From assembly GCF_014652455.1 (NCBI RefSeq), contig NZ_BMYV01000002.1, positions 806,001 through 870,000 on the forward strand: DNA of 64,000 nt, written 5' to 3'. The DNA is from Litorimonas cladophorae. GTDB taxonomy: Bacteria; Pseudomonadota; Alphaproteobacteria; Caulobacterales; Maricaulaceae. The position numbers and the translations under genes are program-made. Shown piece by piece: positions 56,728 through 64,000 of this stretch. Below the pieces are notes generated by a model that did not search any database, was not told where the DNA came from, and saw only the letters and a list, made by a program, of their open reading frames with translations. Position 1 is the stretch's first letter. Every line of letters starts with the position of its first letter.

Positions 56728-57753
56728 ATGAATTACGAAGATATGATCACAAAAGATGGCGAACCCGCAGGCGGTAAAAAAGTCGCTGCCGGCGATGCCC
56801 ACGTCGCGGCGGCTGTTTCTCCGGATGCTGTCGCTGATGCGTTTGATGAGGCAACGACGCCCGCCAAAACGCCGAAGCCTTGGAAGGCTGTTATTCTGAC
56901 AGGCTTTCTCGCGAGTTTGATTGGCGGAGGTCTGGGCGCCTTCGGTATCTATGCTGGATTGAAAGCCCAAGCCCCCGAGGCCGCGCCTGACTTCAGCGCA
57001 GAACTTATGGCCGCAACGCGTCCATTGTCGGAGACCGTCGCAATTTTAGAGCGCCGACTGGCGGGGCTAGAGACGGATATAGGTGATATGGATGCGGCGT
57101 CTTTAACGCTCGCGGAACCTGTTGACCTGTCAACCATTGAAACCCGCCTGACGACGCTAGAAACAACCGCGCCGTCTGAAATCGACCCGGCTACAATCGC
57201 GGCCTTAAATGCGGCGCAAGCCGATGGATTTAAATGGCCTGATACCTCAGCGCTACAAGCGCGTGTGACGGCTTTGGAAACAGAGCTCTTGAAGCTTTCC
57301 GAGGTGCCAGCATCGGAGATGCCATCAGATTTTCCAGTGGGTTTGACCGAACGCCTAGAGGCGCTTGAAGCTCAAATCACCCAGTCAAGCTCAACTGAAG
57401 ATCTATCCGTTATGATGAGCAACGTTCTTGAGACGATTGAAGCCCGCGTTTCAGCGCTTGAAAACGTCGAACCTATCGCGCCGCGAGTTGAGCGCATTGC
57501 TGTGCTCGCCTTCCCGAAAGAGGCCTTGCTCAAAGCTGTCGAGGCCAATGCGGAAGGTGGGTTTGTGAAAAAGACCCTATCCCGACATGTGCGCGTCAAA
57601 GATGACGATAACCCCCGCACTTTGATCGACCAGATTGAAGTCGACATTTCCGAAGGCCGCCTTGATGCTGCCGCAAATAAATTTGAGCGTCTGCCTGCGC
57701 CTGTGAAAACGGCGGGCCAAGCGTGGTATGAAAGTGTAAAAGCGAGTCTATGA
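56728..57753 (+). CDS. bacterial mitofilin/Mic60-like inner-membrane protein
   Basis: A 341-residue protein with an Ala-rich disordered N-terminus, one membrane helix (about residues 52-74), a long coiled-coil (about 90-235, with repeated LETxxAxLE-type heptads) and a C-terminal mitofilin-like domain (AVLAFPKEALLKAVEANAEG, LDAAANKFERLPAPVKTAG). In alphaproteobacteria Mic60 homologues are encoded in the hem cluster as here, and shape membranes. The hemY start overlaps its stop (57750-57753). Confidence 0.88.
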   Translation: MNYEDMITKDGEPAGGKKVAAGDAHVAAAVSPDAVADAFDEATTPAKTPKPWKAVILTGFLASLIGGGLGAFGIYAGLKAQAPEAAPDFSAELMAATRPLSETVAILERRLAGLETDIGDMDAASLTLAEPVDLSTIETRLTTLETTAPSEIDPATIAALNAAQADGFKWPDTSALQARVTALETELLKLSEVPASEMPSDFPVGLTERLEALEAQITQSSSTEDLSVMMSNVLETIEARVSALENVEPIAPRVERIAVLAFPKEALLKAVEANAEGGFVKKTLSRHVRVKDDDNPRTLIDQIEVDISEGRLDAAANKFERLPAPVKTAGQAWYESVKASL

Positions 57754-59249
57754 CCAAATATGTGATTACGATCCTTGCCTTCTTGGCGGCATTAGCGGGC
57801 CTCTTACTGTGGGTCGGCGACGACATTATGCTGTCGATCAGTTCATCCGCAACCTCCGGGTTTTTCGCTTTCGCGCCAATTGAGCTAAGCTGGCAATTCG
57901 CCATCATCGCGAGTGTTTTTGGGGTGCTGGGTTTGATCGGCCTCTGGTCAGCGTTTCTCTGGCTCTGGCGTTTGCCACGACGCGTTCGGTCAGGCGTCGG
58001 CCTCCGTCGTCGCAACCGAGCATTGGACGCGATGGAAGAAGCTCTGCTGGCGGGTGCTGAGGGTGACGTGAAAAAATCGCGTAAGAAAGCCGAAATCGCC
58101 CGCAACCTGATTGGGTCGACAGAGTTAGGACGCGTGATTTCCGCGCTTTCTGCCGAAGCCGCAGGCGACAGCGATGTGGCCGTTGAACATTATCAGGCCA
58201 TGCTGGAAAGCGATAAAACGCGCGCAACAGGACAGCGTGGGTTGGCGCAAAATATGCTGGCAACCGGTGATTTGCCAGGCGCGATTGAGCAATCGCGTGA
58301 AGCCTACACAAATAATCCAGAGGCCCGTTGGGCTTTTGATACGTTGTTCAAAGCGGAAGTTGCCAACTTTCAATGGGAAGATGCCGCAGAAACACTCGAG
58401 ACAGGCGAAGGCCGCAAACATGTTGAAAAACTCATCGCACGTCGCCGTCGCGCAGTCCTGACAACCGCACAAGCCGATCTTTTGCATGATGAGGGCCAAT
58501 TCGGCGAAGCCTTAGAATTGGCTGTTAAGGCGAATGCGCTCGCACCTGAATTTGCGCCCGCGACCGCTTTGGCCGTCAAACTTTACAAGCTGCAAGGCGA
58601 TCCGAAAGCGGCCTCAAAGCTCATTGAGAAAAGCTGGGCGCATTCCGCCCATCCTGCCCTGTCATTGGCGTTCTTGGACTTGCTAGAAGGCGCCGATAAT
58701 AAGACACGCGATAAACGTTTGGCCGCTTTGGTGAAACAAGCGCCCGATCATCGGGAAACGAAAATTTTGCTGGCTGAAGATCATTTGCGCCGGGACGATG
58801 CGGTCCAAGCTTGGGCTGTTTTACGGCCCTTGCTGCGCGAAGAAGACACGCCGTCCTCACGCCTTTGCGTATTGGCCGCGCAATCAGAAGAGCGACTAAA
58901 CAATCCGACGGATGCGCGTCTCTGGCTACAACGCGCCGCGACCGCTCCGCGTGAGGCCGATTGGTCTGATCTTGATCCGAGCGGGGAAAGCTTTGACTAC
59001 ACGCCGCAAGACTGGCGTCGTATGGTATTCTCATTCGGCGACACGGGCGAGTTGATACATCCGAGGTTTGATTCTCGCGCGCCACTACGCCTGCCGGGCG
59101 TCGCCGATCTTGGCGAAGAGCCGGATGCCGTTGCTGAAATTGTGGCGGCTAAGCCTGCTATGCAGCCCGACGATCCCGGCGTTCCACCCGCAAAGGGCAA
59201 TGATCTAGCTGATCGTTTGGATAGCCTGCTGGATAAACCTAAGCGTTAG
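57750..59249 (+). CDS. hemY: HemY-like TPR membrane protein
   Basis: A 499-residue protein with two N-terminal membrane helices (about residues 4-26 and 42-64) and a cytoplasmic TPR-type helical region (KKSRKKAEIARNLIGSTELG, EHYQAMLESDKTRATGQRGLAQNML, then GQFGEALELAVKANALAPE), matching HemY_N plus TPRs. The C-terminus is Pro-rich and low-complexity. The name follows the E. coli heme-biosynthesis-associated protein; its exact role is uncertain and it is not the protoporphyrinogen oxidase of that name. It ends the hemCD-mic60-hemY operon. Confidence 0.9.
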   Translation: MTKYVITILAFLAALAGLLLWVGDDIMLSISSSATSGFFAFAPIELSWQFAIIASVFGVLGLIGLWSAFLWLWRLPRRVRSGVGLRRRNRALDAMEEALLAGAEGDVKKSRKKAEIARNLIGSTELGRVISALSAEAAGDSDVAVEHYQAMLESDKTRATGQRGLAQNMLATGDLPGAIEQSREAYTNNPEARWAFDTLFKAEVANFQWEDAAETLETGEGRKHVEKLIARRRRAVLTTAQADLLHDEGQFGEALELAVKANALAPEFAPATALAVKLYKLQGDPKAASKLIEKSWAHSAHPALSLAFLDLLEGADNKTRDKRLAALVKQAPDHRETKILLAEDHLRRDDAVQAWAVLRPLLREEDTPSSRLCVLAAQSEERLNNPTDARLWLQRAATAPREADWSDLDPSGESFDYTPQDWRRMVFSFGDTGELIHPRFDSRAPLRLPGVADLGEEPDAVAEIVAAKPAMQPDDPGVPPAKGNDLADRLDSLLDKPKR

Positions 59250-59259
59250 GCGATTGCGC

Positions 59260-59562
59260 CTATCCCAGCGTCGCAATCAAACGCGGTAAAACGTAACCGC
59301 TGATCCAGTACAATGTCATCGCAGCAAAGAAAAACGCGAGATCAAGATTGCCCAGTGGTGGTATAATCTTACGGAAGGGCGAGACGATCGGCTCCACAAT
59401 GCTGGAAAGAAGACCATATACCTGACGTGCAGTCGGATTGTTTGGGCTGACGATGTTTAGCATGAAAAGCCAGCTCATGATGACATAGATTAAAAACACA
59501 AACAGGATGAGCGACAAAATCGGCGCAACAAAAAAGGATAGGATCGAAGCAGCAATACTCAT
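59260..59562 (-). CDS. YggT-family membrane protein
   Basis: A 100-residue protein with two hydrophobic segments (about residues 10-34 and 70-92) and the YggT motif MLNIVSPNNPTARQVYGLLSSI followed by EPIVSPFRKIIPPLGNLDLA. YggT proteins are linked with division and osmotic tolerance, without a proven function. The stop faces hemY with ten bases between. Confidence 0.92.
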   Translation of the reverse strand: MSIAASILSFFVAPILSLILFVFLIYVIMSWLFMLNIVSPNNPTARQVYGLLSSIVEPIVSPFRKIIPPLGNLDLAFFFAAMTLYWISGYVLPRLIATLG

Positions 59563-59856
59563 GATAGGTAACTCAATGTTTGATTCTGAATGCGAGAGGC
59601 TCGCGTCTTTGACCTCTATCTAGGGAGGGCACAGCCTCGCGGCAAGGCGTTACGACTGCGTCTGTTATACGTGAATGCCACAGCATTGCCTTATTCCCGT
59701 CATCACCCCGTCTCACTGCGCATTTATCTCTGAAACTGAGAGCGGTCACATCGTGGCTGAAAACAGGAGAAGGGTTGAGCCATGCAGTCGATGAGCCTAG
59801 TTAGACAAAAAGAATATTCACCGCGACGTGTCGCGGCATCCGCTGGGGAGCGCGCT

Positions 59857-60561
59857 ATGGCTAAAATTTATCTGGTTGATGATGACGAAAACATTCTGAC
59901 ATCCGTGTCGATGTTCCTCGAAAGCGAAGGCTATGAGGTCAAAAAGTTTCATGATGGGGTGACAGCTCTAGAGGCGCTACGTGCGTCGCCACCAGATTTG
60001 GCTGTCTTCGATGTCAAAATGCCACGCATGGATGGATTGGAGCTGCTTCGTCACTTGCGCAAAACCTCTAACTTGCCGGTGATTTTTCTGACCTCCAAAG
60101 ATGATGAGTTTGATGAAGCAATCGGGTTCAATATGGGGGCCGACGATTACATCACGAAGCCTTTCAGCCAACGCTTGTTGGGTGAGCGCATCAAAGCGGT
60201 CCTGCGGCGTGCCCGTCTCACCAATATTGAAATGCCTGAGCCGCAAGAGGGCGATGACAAAGTCATTCGTCGGGGCAAATTGGTCCTCGACCCAAATCGT
60301 CATGCTTGTTCATGGAATGACGAGCCTGTGCGCCTGACCGTGACGGAGTTCCTAATTTTGGAGGCCTTGGCGAAACGTCCAGGCTATGTAAAATCTCGGG
60401 ATCAACTGATGGACGCGGCCTATGACGATCAAATCTACGTCGATGATCGTACAATCGACTCGCACATCAAACGGCTACGCAAAAAATTCCGCAAGAATGA
60501 CAAGAGCTTTGACGGCATCGAAACGCTTTATGGCGTTGGCTACAAATATAAAGAAGCCTAG
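59857..60561 (+). CDS. chvI: ChvI-type response regulator
   Basis: A 234-residue OmpR-family regulator. The receiver has the acidic pocket DDD (residues 8-10), the phosphoacceptor Asp52 ([12 protein letters not shown]) and the conserved FLTSKDDE and TKPFSQRLL; the winged helix (about 140-234) has [11 protein letters not shown] and GVGYKYKEA. The sequence around [14 protein letters not shown] and [20 protein letters not shown] closely follows ChvI. Start 59857 has GGGGAG upstream; an in-frame ATG at 59782 with its own AGGAG would add 25 residues. The kinase gene follows after 75 bases. Confidence 0.93.
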   Translation: MAKIYLVDDDENILTSVSMFLESEGYEVKKFHDGVTALEALRASPPDLAVFDVKMPRMDGLELLRHLRKTSNLPVIFLTSKDDEFDEAIGFNMGADDYITKPFSQRLLGERIKAVLRRARLTNIEMPEPQEGDDKVIRRGKLVLDPNRHACSWNDEPVRLTVTEFLILEALAKRPGYVKSRDQLMDAAYDDQIYVDDRTIDSHIKRLRKKFRKNDKSFDGIETLYGVGYKYKEA

Positions 60562-60636
60562 CGTTCAGGTGCAGCAGACGACGCGCTGGGTTTCCAAATT
60601 CTCACAAGACCCGCGCCGCATGGCCTGTTAGAGGCA

Positions 60637-62310
60637 ATGGGTATGTCTGAACCCGTTGAAATTTCCAGAAAATCGCGCCGCCGTGCAAATCGGCGCGCTG
60701 ATCGGCGTCGGGGTCCGCGTCGGTCGCTTTGGACGTCGCGCCTCACGCGGAACATTTTTCTCTCTAACTTGGTCGGATTGATCATATTGGTCTCTGGCAT
60801 GTTGGCCATGAACCGATTTGAAACGGGATTGATCAACGCCAAAGTTGACAATATCCAAACGTTGTCTTCAACCATCACCACCGTCATTGGCGAACAAGCC
60901 ACGGGATATGGCGGCACCGCAGAACTCGATATAGAGGGCGCGAGTCAGGTTTTACGCGGCGTCAATGTTCCCGACGGATGGCGCGTCAGGTTGCATGATA
61001 AAGCGGGCCAACTCGTCGCCGATACGTTGACACTCAGTGATACAATTATAACTGAATCCCTTGATCCGATCTTGGAAGACATACCCGAGCGACCAAAGCA
61101 GGATGTTTGGCGCGAAAATATCCGCGGGTGGATGAATAAAACGCTTCATGATTTGCCTTGGCGTAAGGCGCGCCGCGAAACACTGCGCCGTGATTTGAAA
61201 TCTGAAATTCGAGCGGGGTTGGAGGGCGATTCTAGCTATGGTCCTCGCTATGACGCGAATGACAATCTGATTGTCACCGTGTCCCAACCCGTGCAGCGCG
61301 TTCAACAAGTTTTGGGTGTCGTGACCGTCGAGAGCAGTGACGTAAGTTCCATCGTTAATGATGCGCGCCAAGCCCTTATTCCGATCATTGGCTTAGCTTT
61401 TCTTGCGATGTTTCTGTCGTCATTGGCGCTGACCCTGTTCATCAGTTTGCCCATGCGACGTCTGGCGCGGGCTGCAGAAATCGTGACCCGCAGCGCGAAG
61501 AAGCGTGACGCAATTCCCGATTTGTCAGCACGTCGTGATGAAATTGGGGACTTGTCGTTGGTGCTGCGCGACATGACGCAGGGGCTTTACTCTCGGATTG
61601 ACGACATTGCGAACTTTGCGGCGGATGTCGCGCATGAGATCAAAAACCCGCTGACAAGTTTGCGTTCGGCCTCAGACACGCTTCGAGTCGCAAAAACGAA
61701 GGAACAGCGCGAGAAACTCATCCATATTATCCAGCAAGACGTCTCGCGTATGGATCGTCTTATTACCGACATTTCCAAAGCGTCAAAGGTAGACGCAAAT
61801 TTGGCGCGTGAAACAGCGAAGACTTTGGATGTCGCTGAAATTTCCGAAAATATTGTCGAATTTTATCAGCAAACGCGATCTCAAGACGGCCCCAATGTGA
61901 TCAATGCGACCGTGATTGATCCCGACAATCCAGTCTATATTCGTGCCTATGAAACGCCATTTGCGCAGGTCCTTAGGAACTTGATTGATAATGCGCTCAC
62001 CTTTTCTCCGAAAGACGGCGCGGTGACTGTGACCGCGAACAAGGCCGGAAAACGGGTCATTTTCACTGTTGATGACGAGGGACCTGGGATTCCGGCAGAC
62101 AATCTCGATACGGTCTTTGAACGCTTTTACACACAGCGCCCCAAAGGGGCGAGCTTCGGAAGTCATTCTGGTCTGGGCTTGGCAATTTGTCGACAAATCA
62201 TAACGGCCCATCGCGGCGTCATTCACGCCGAAAACCGAATAAATGACGCAGGTGACATCGTCGGGGCACGATTCGTTGTCGATGTTCCACGTCAGAGGCC
62301 TTCGGAATAG
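60637..62310 (+). CDS. chvG: ChvG-type sensor histidine kinase
   Basis: A 557-residue inner-membrane kinase: basic N-terminus, membrane helix (about residues 40-60), periplasmic sensor loop (about 60-245), second helix (248-271), HAMP, phosphoacceptor His333 (VAHEIKNPLT), N box (LRNLIDNAL) and G boxes (DEGPGIP, HSGLGLAICRQI). It senses the envelope or acid state and phosphorylates ChvI. ATG codons at 60637 and 60643 are both possible. The hprK/PTS genes that often follow in this group are absent; an Lrp gene is next. Confidence 0.93.
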   Translation: MGMSEPVEISRKSRRRANRRADRRRGPRRSLWTSRLTRNIFLSNLVGLIILVSGMLAMNRFETGLINAKVDNIQTLSSTITTVIGEQATGYGGTAELDIEGASQVLRGVNVPDGWRVRLHDKAGQLVADTLTLSDTIITESLDPILEDIPERPKQDVWRENIRGWMNKTLHDLPWRKARRETLRRDLKSEIRAGLEGDSSYGPRYDANDNLIVTVSQPVQRVQQVLGVVTVESSDVSSIVNDARQALIPIIGLAFLAMFLSSLALTLFISLPMRRLARAAEIVTRSAKKRDAIPDLSARRDEIGDLSLVLRDMTQGLYSRIDDIANFAADVAHEIKNPLTSLRSASDTLRVAKTKEQREKLIHIIQQDVSRMDRLITDISKASKVDANLARETAKTLDVAEISENIVEFYQQTRSQDGPNVINATVIDPDNPVYIRAYETPFAQVLRNLIDNALTFSPKDGAVTVTANKAGKRVIFTVDDEGPGIPADNLDTVFERFYTQRPKGASFGSHSGLGLAICRQIITAHRGVIHAENRINDAGDIVGARFVVDVPRQRPSE

Positions 62311-62332
62311 AGCTAAGCGACGGCTTGAATTT

Positions 62333-62785
62333 CTATCCGACGCGGTCTTTCGAAGACCCAAGTGAAATATGGGACGTAATACTGCCGACCATTGGAAGCG
62401 TTCCCAACCGATCAGCGTGAAAAGATTTATAGGCGCTCAGGTCTGCAACTTCTATCCGAAGCAAATATTCTACGCTGCCGGTGATATTATGACACTCTCG
62501 AACTTCTGGCGCGCGCGCCATCGCGGCCTCGAAATCTAGCGCATCTTTCTTCAAATGAGCTGACAGCCCCACCATCACGAAAACGACAACGTCTTGCCCC
62601 ATCGCCTTTCTGTCTAGGACGGCGCGATACCCTTGAATGACGCCCCGTTTTTCCAAATCTTGAACCCGACGTAAGCAGGCAGACGGGGAGAGCCCGACTT
62701 GTTTGGCCAAGGCCGTGTTACTCGTTCGCCCATTACTTTGCAGAGATTGCAATATTTGCGCGTTGATGGGATCGATTTCTATCAT
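62333..62785 (-). CDS. Lrp/AsnC-family regulator, probable control of the adjacent dioxygenase
   Basis: A 150-residue regulator: winged helix (about residues 5-60, ILQSLQSNGRTSNTALAKQVGLS with SPSACLRRVQDLEKRG) and a RAM ligand-binding domain (VFVMVGLSAHLK, ITGSVEYLLRIEVADL). Divergent from the indoleamine dioxygenase at 62887 with about 100 bases between. A tryptophan/kynurenine-sensing role, like KynR, is inference. The ATG at 62785 was chosen over an upstream TTG at 62797. An odd palindrome CGGTAACCG lies at 62835-62843. Confidence 0.9.
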   Translation of the reverse strand: MIEIDPINAQILQSLQSNGRTSNTALAKQVGLSPSACLRRVQDLEKRGVIQGYRAVLDRKAMGQDVVVFVMVGLSAHLKKDALDFEAAMARAPEVRECHNITGSVEYLLRIEVADLSAYKSFHADRLGTLPMVGSITSHISLGSSKDRVG

Positions 62786-62886
62786 TTGTTGATGCAATTC
62801 TCTATATTTTGGAGTGAAAGCAAGGATATTCGAACGGTAACCGCCTAATTATTCGCCACACATAGCCTATATTTGGGGAGAATGAT

Positions 62887-64000
62887 ATGTCGCTTTTGGC
62901 CTTAGACGCTTATGATATGAGCCCCGAACGGGGGTTTCTTTGTCGTTATAATGCGGATGAAGTCATTTTGCCGGGTGATTGGGCACAAGCCGCTGCGGTT
63001 GCACTGCGCCTTCCGCAGTTGCTTCCGACAGGGCGCGTGCGGCATTTGATGTTGCGTGGCCTCCCCATGTTCAAAGACGGCGACGTTGATCAATTAACGG
63101 AGGAAATGGCGCGGGCTGCGATGGCCCATTATAGCTTCTTGGTGCAATCTTATATCTGGGGTGAGGCAGAGACCGCGTCGGTTCTGCCCGAGAAATTAGC
63201 CCGTCCAATGTGTGCGCTTGCCGAGAGGCTAGGGCAGCAGCCTTTGTTGCCCTACAGCAGCTATGTTCTTGATAATTGGGCCTTGCACGATCCTGAAGGG
63301 CCGATTGAACTTTCCAATATCTACGTGCTTCAGAACTTTCTGGGCGGGCAGGACGAAAACTGGTTTATCTTGGTGCATGTCGCAATCGAGGCGCGCGCGG
63401 GAGCAGCTTTAAACAGAATGAAGCCGATTCTCGACGCTGTCGAGGAAGGTGATATTGCGGCGGTTACGAAACTGCTGACCGAAACGGCGGAAGTATGGAG
63501 CGACTTAAAAGCCATTTTTGATCGTATGCCAGAACGCTGCGATCCCTACGCCTATTTTGAACGCGTCCGGCCCTATATTCATGGCTGGAAAGATAACCCC
63601 GCGCTGCCAGAGGGCGTCTTATACGAAGGTGTCGTCTCGCATGGTGGGGCGCGTCAGAGTTATCGCGGGCAGACAGGTTCACAGTCCTCTATCGTGCCAT
63701 CGATGGATGCTTTGCTCGGGATCGGTCATGCGGCTGACCCGATGAAAGCTTATCTAGACGAATTGCATATCTATCGTCCGCCGGGGCATCGTCGCTTTAT
63801 TGACGATTTGCGCGAGCAGAGTAATTTGCGCGCCTTCGTCATGATGGCCAAGGACAGTGCCCTGTCGCGCGCCTATAACGCAAATGTTCAAGCGGTCGCT
63901 GATTTCAGAAGCCGCCATTTGGAATATGCGGCCAGCTACATCAACAAGCAGAGCCGAAATTCGGCTGGTAATGACACCGATGTCGGCACAGGTGGCACGC
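62887..64000 (+). CDS. indoleamine 2,3-dioxygenase family protein (3' end outside window)
   Basis: At least 371 residues, open at the right window edge. The heme-ligand region is RPPGHRRFID (His301), and LPYSSYVLDNW, GGQDENWFILVHV and RGQTGSQSS match the substrate pocket and core of IDO-type tryptophan dioxygenases; the visible end reaches the conserved GTGGT, so only the last few dozen residues are missing. It would open the kynurenine pathway by oxidising tryptophan (or a related indole). GGGGAG lies seven bases before the ATG. A divergent Lrp-type regulator sits upstream. Confidence 0.9.
   Translation, partial: MSLLALDAYDMSPERGFLCRYNADEVILPGDWAQAAAVALRLPQLLPTGRVRHLMLRGLPMFKDGDVDQLTEEMARAAMAHYSFLVQSYIWGEAETASVLPEKLARPMCALAERLGQQPLLPYSSYVLDNWALHDPEGPIELSNIYVLQNFLGGQDENWFILVHVAIEARAGAALNRMKPILDAVEEGDIAAVTKLLTETAEVWSDLKAIFDRMPERCDPYAYFERVRPYIHGWKDNPALPEGVLYEGVVSHGGARQSYRGQTGSQSSIVPSMDALLGIGHAADPMKAYLDELHIYRPPGHRRFIDDLREQSNLRAFVMMAKDSALSRAYNANVQAVADFRSRHLEYAASYINKQSRNSAGNDTDVGTGGT

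Overview
The window reads as chromosome from a free-living, Gram-negative alphaproteobacterium of moderate GC content, probably a marine Caulobacterales/Hyphomonadales-type lineage. That placement is inferred from gene content and order: a two-gene methionine synthase, a hemC-hemD-mitofilin-hemY cluster, a ChvI/ChvG two-component pair, ftsE-ftsX-ydcF, a TIGR02302/DUF4175 giant membrane protein beside lysA, and groESL behind a CIRCE element. I see no rRNA, insertion sequence, integrase, prophage or CRISPR array. Most of the window is ordinary, tightly packed housekeeping sequence with many 4-8 base overlaps.

Layout. 0-0.7 kb: a small membrane protein and an XRE regulator behind three tandem palindromic boxes. 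0.7-12.2 kb: a vitamin B12 region with an ABC importer (btuFCD), a TonB-dependent receptor (btuB) behind a cobalamin riboswitch, and, divergent from it, B12-dependent methionine synthase split into two in-frame genes. rfbC/rfbD, tRNA-Arg(CCG) and a TraB/GumN lipoprotein lie among these. 12.2-18 kb: a periplasmic DegP-type protease, a release-factor-like protein, a CBS protein, a NifU-like scaffold, yidD and thrS. 18-23.4 kb: cell-surface glycan genes (O-antigen ligase/polymerase-like, two GT2 enzymes, an ArnT-like GT-C enzyme). 23.4-30.5 kb: a c-di-GMP phosphodiesterase-type protein, a methyltransferase, tyrosine biosynthesis (chorismate mutase, prephenate dehydrogenase), ftsEX-ydcF and a zinc-ribbon protein. 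30.5-39.3 kb: DUF4175, lysA-lptM, two tandem paralogous secreted proteins, argH and tlpA. 39.3-47.2 kb is the most accessory-looking part: serine hydrolase, DUF547, EF-hand protein, an approximately 860-base gene-free stretch packed with inverted repeats, a short LMW-PTP-like protein, an Fe(II)/2-oxoglutarate dioxygenase and a divergent protein with two ribbon-helix-helix-like segments. 47.2-64 kb: groESL, an outer-membrane barrel, a cytochrome P450, a lone Sel1-like gene flanked by 9-base direct repeats, tsaD, hemCD-mic60-hemY, yggT, chvI-chvG, and an Lrp-type regulator divergent from an indoleamine 2,3-dioxygenase cut by the window end.

How the genes fit together. BtuB (outer membrane), BtuF (periplasm) and BtuCD (inner membrane) would import cobalamin, and the largest adjacent consumer is MetH. 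HemC and HemD make uroporphyrinogen III; the adjacent mitofilin and HemY genes follow the conserved alphaproteobacterial order. ChvG/ChvI is an envelope-sensing pair. The candidates for undescribed biology are the structured gene-free stretch at 43.4-44.2 kb, the tandem-RHH/dioxygenase divergent pair with a palindromic operator, the repeat-flanked orphan gene at 52.9-53.5 kb, and the triple operator at the left edge. All were found by reading; none has been tested by alignment or covariance search.
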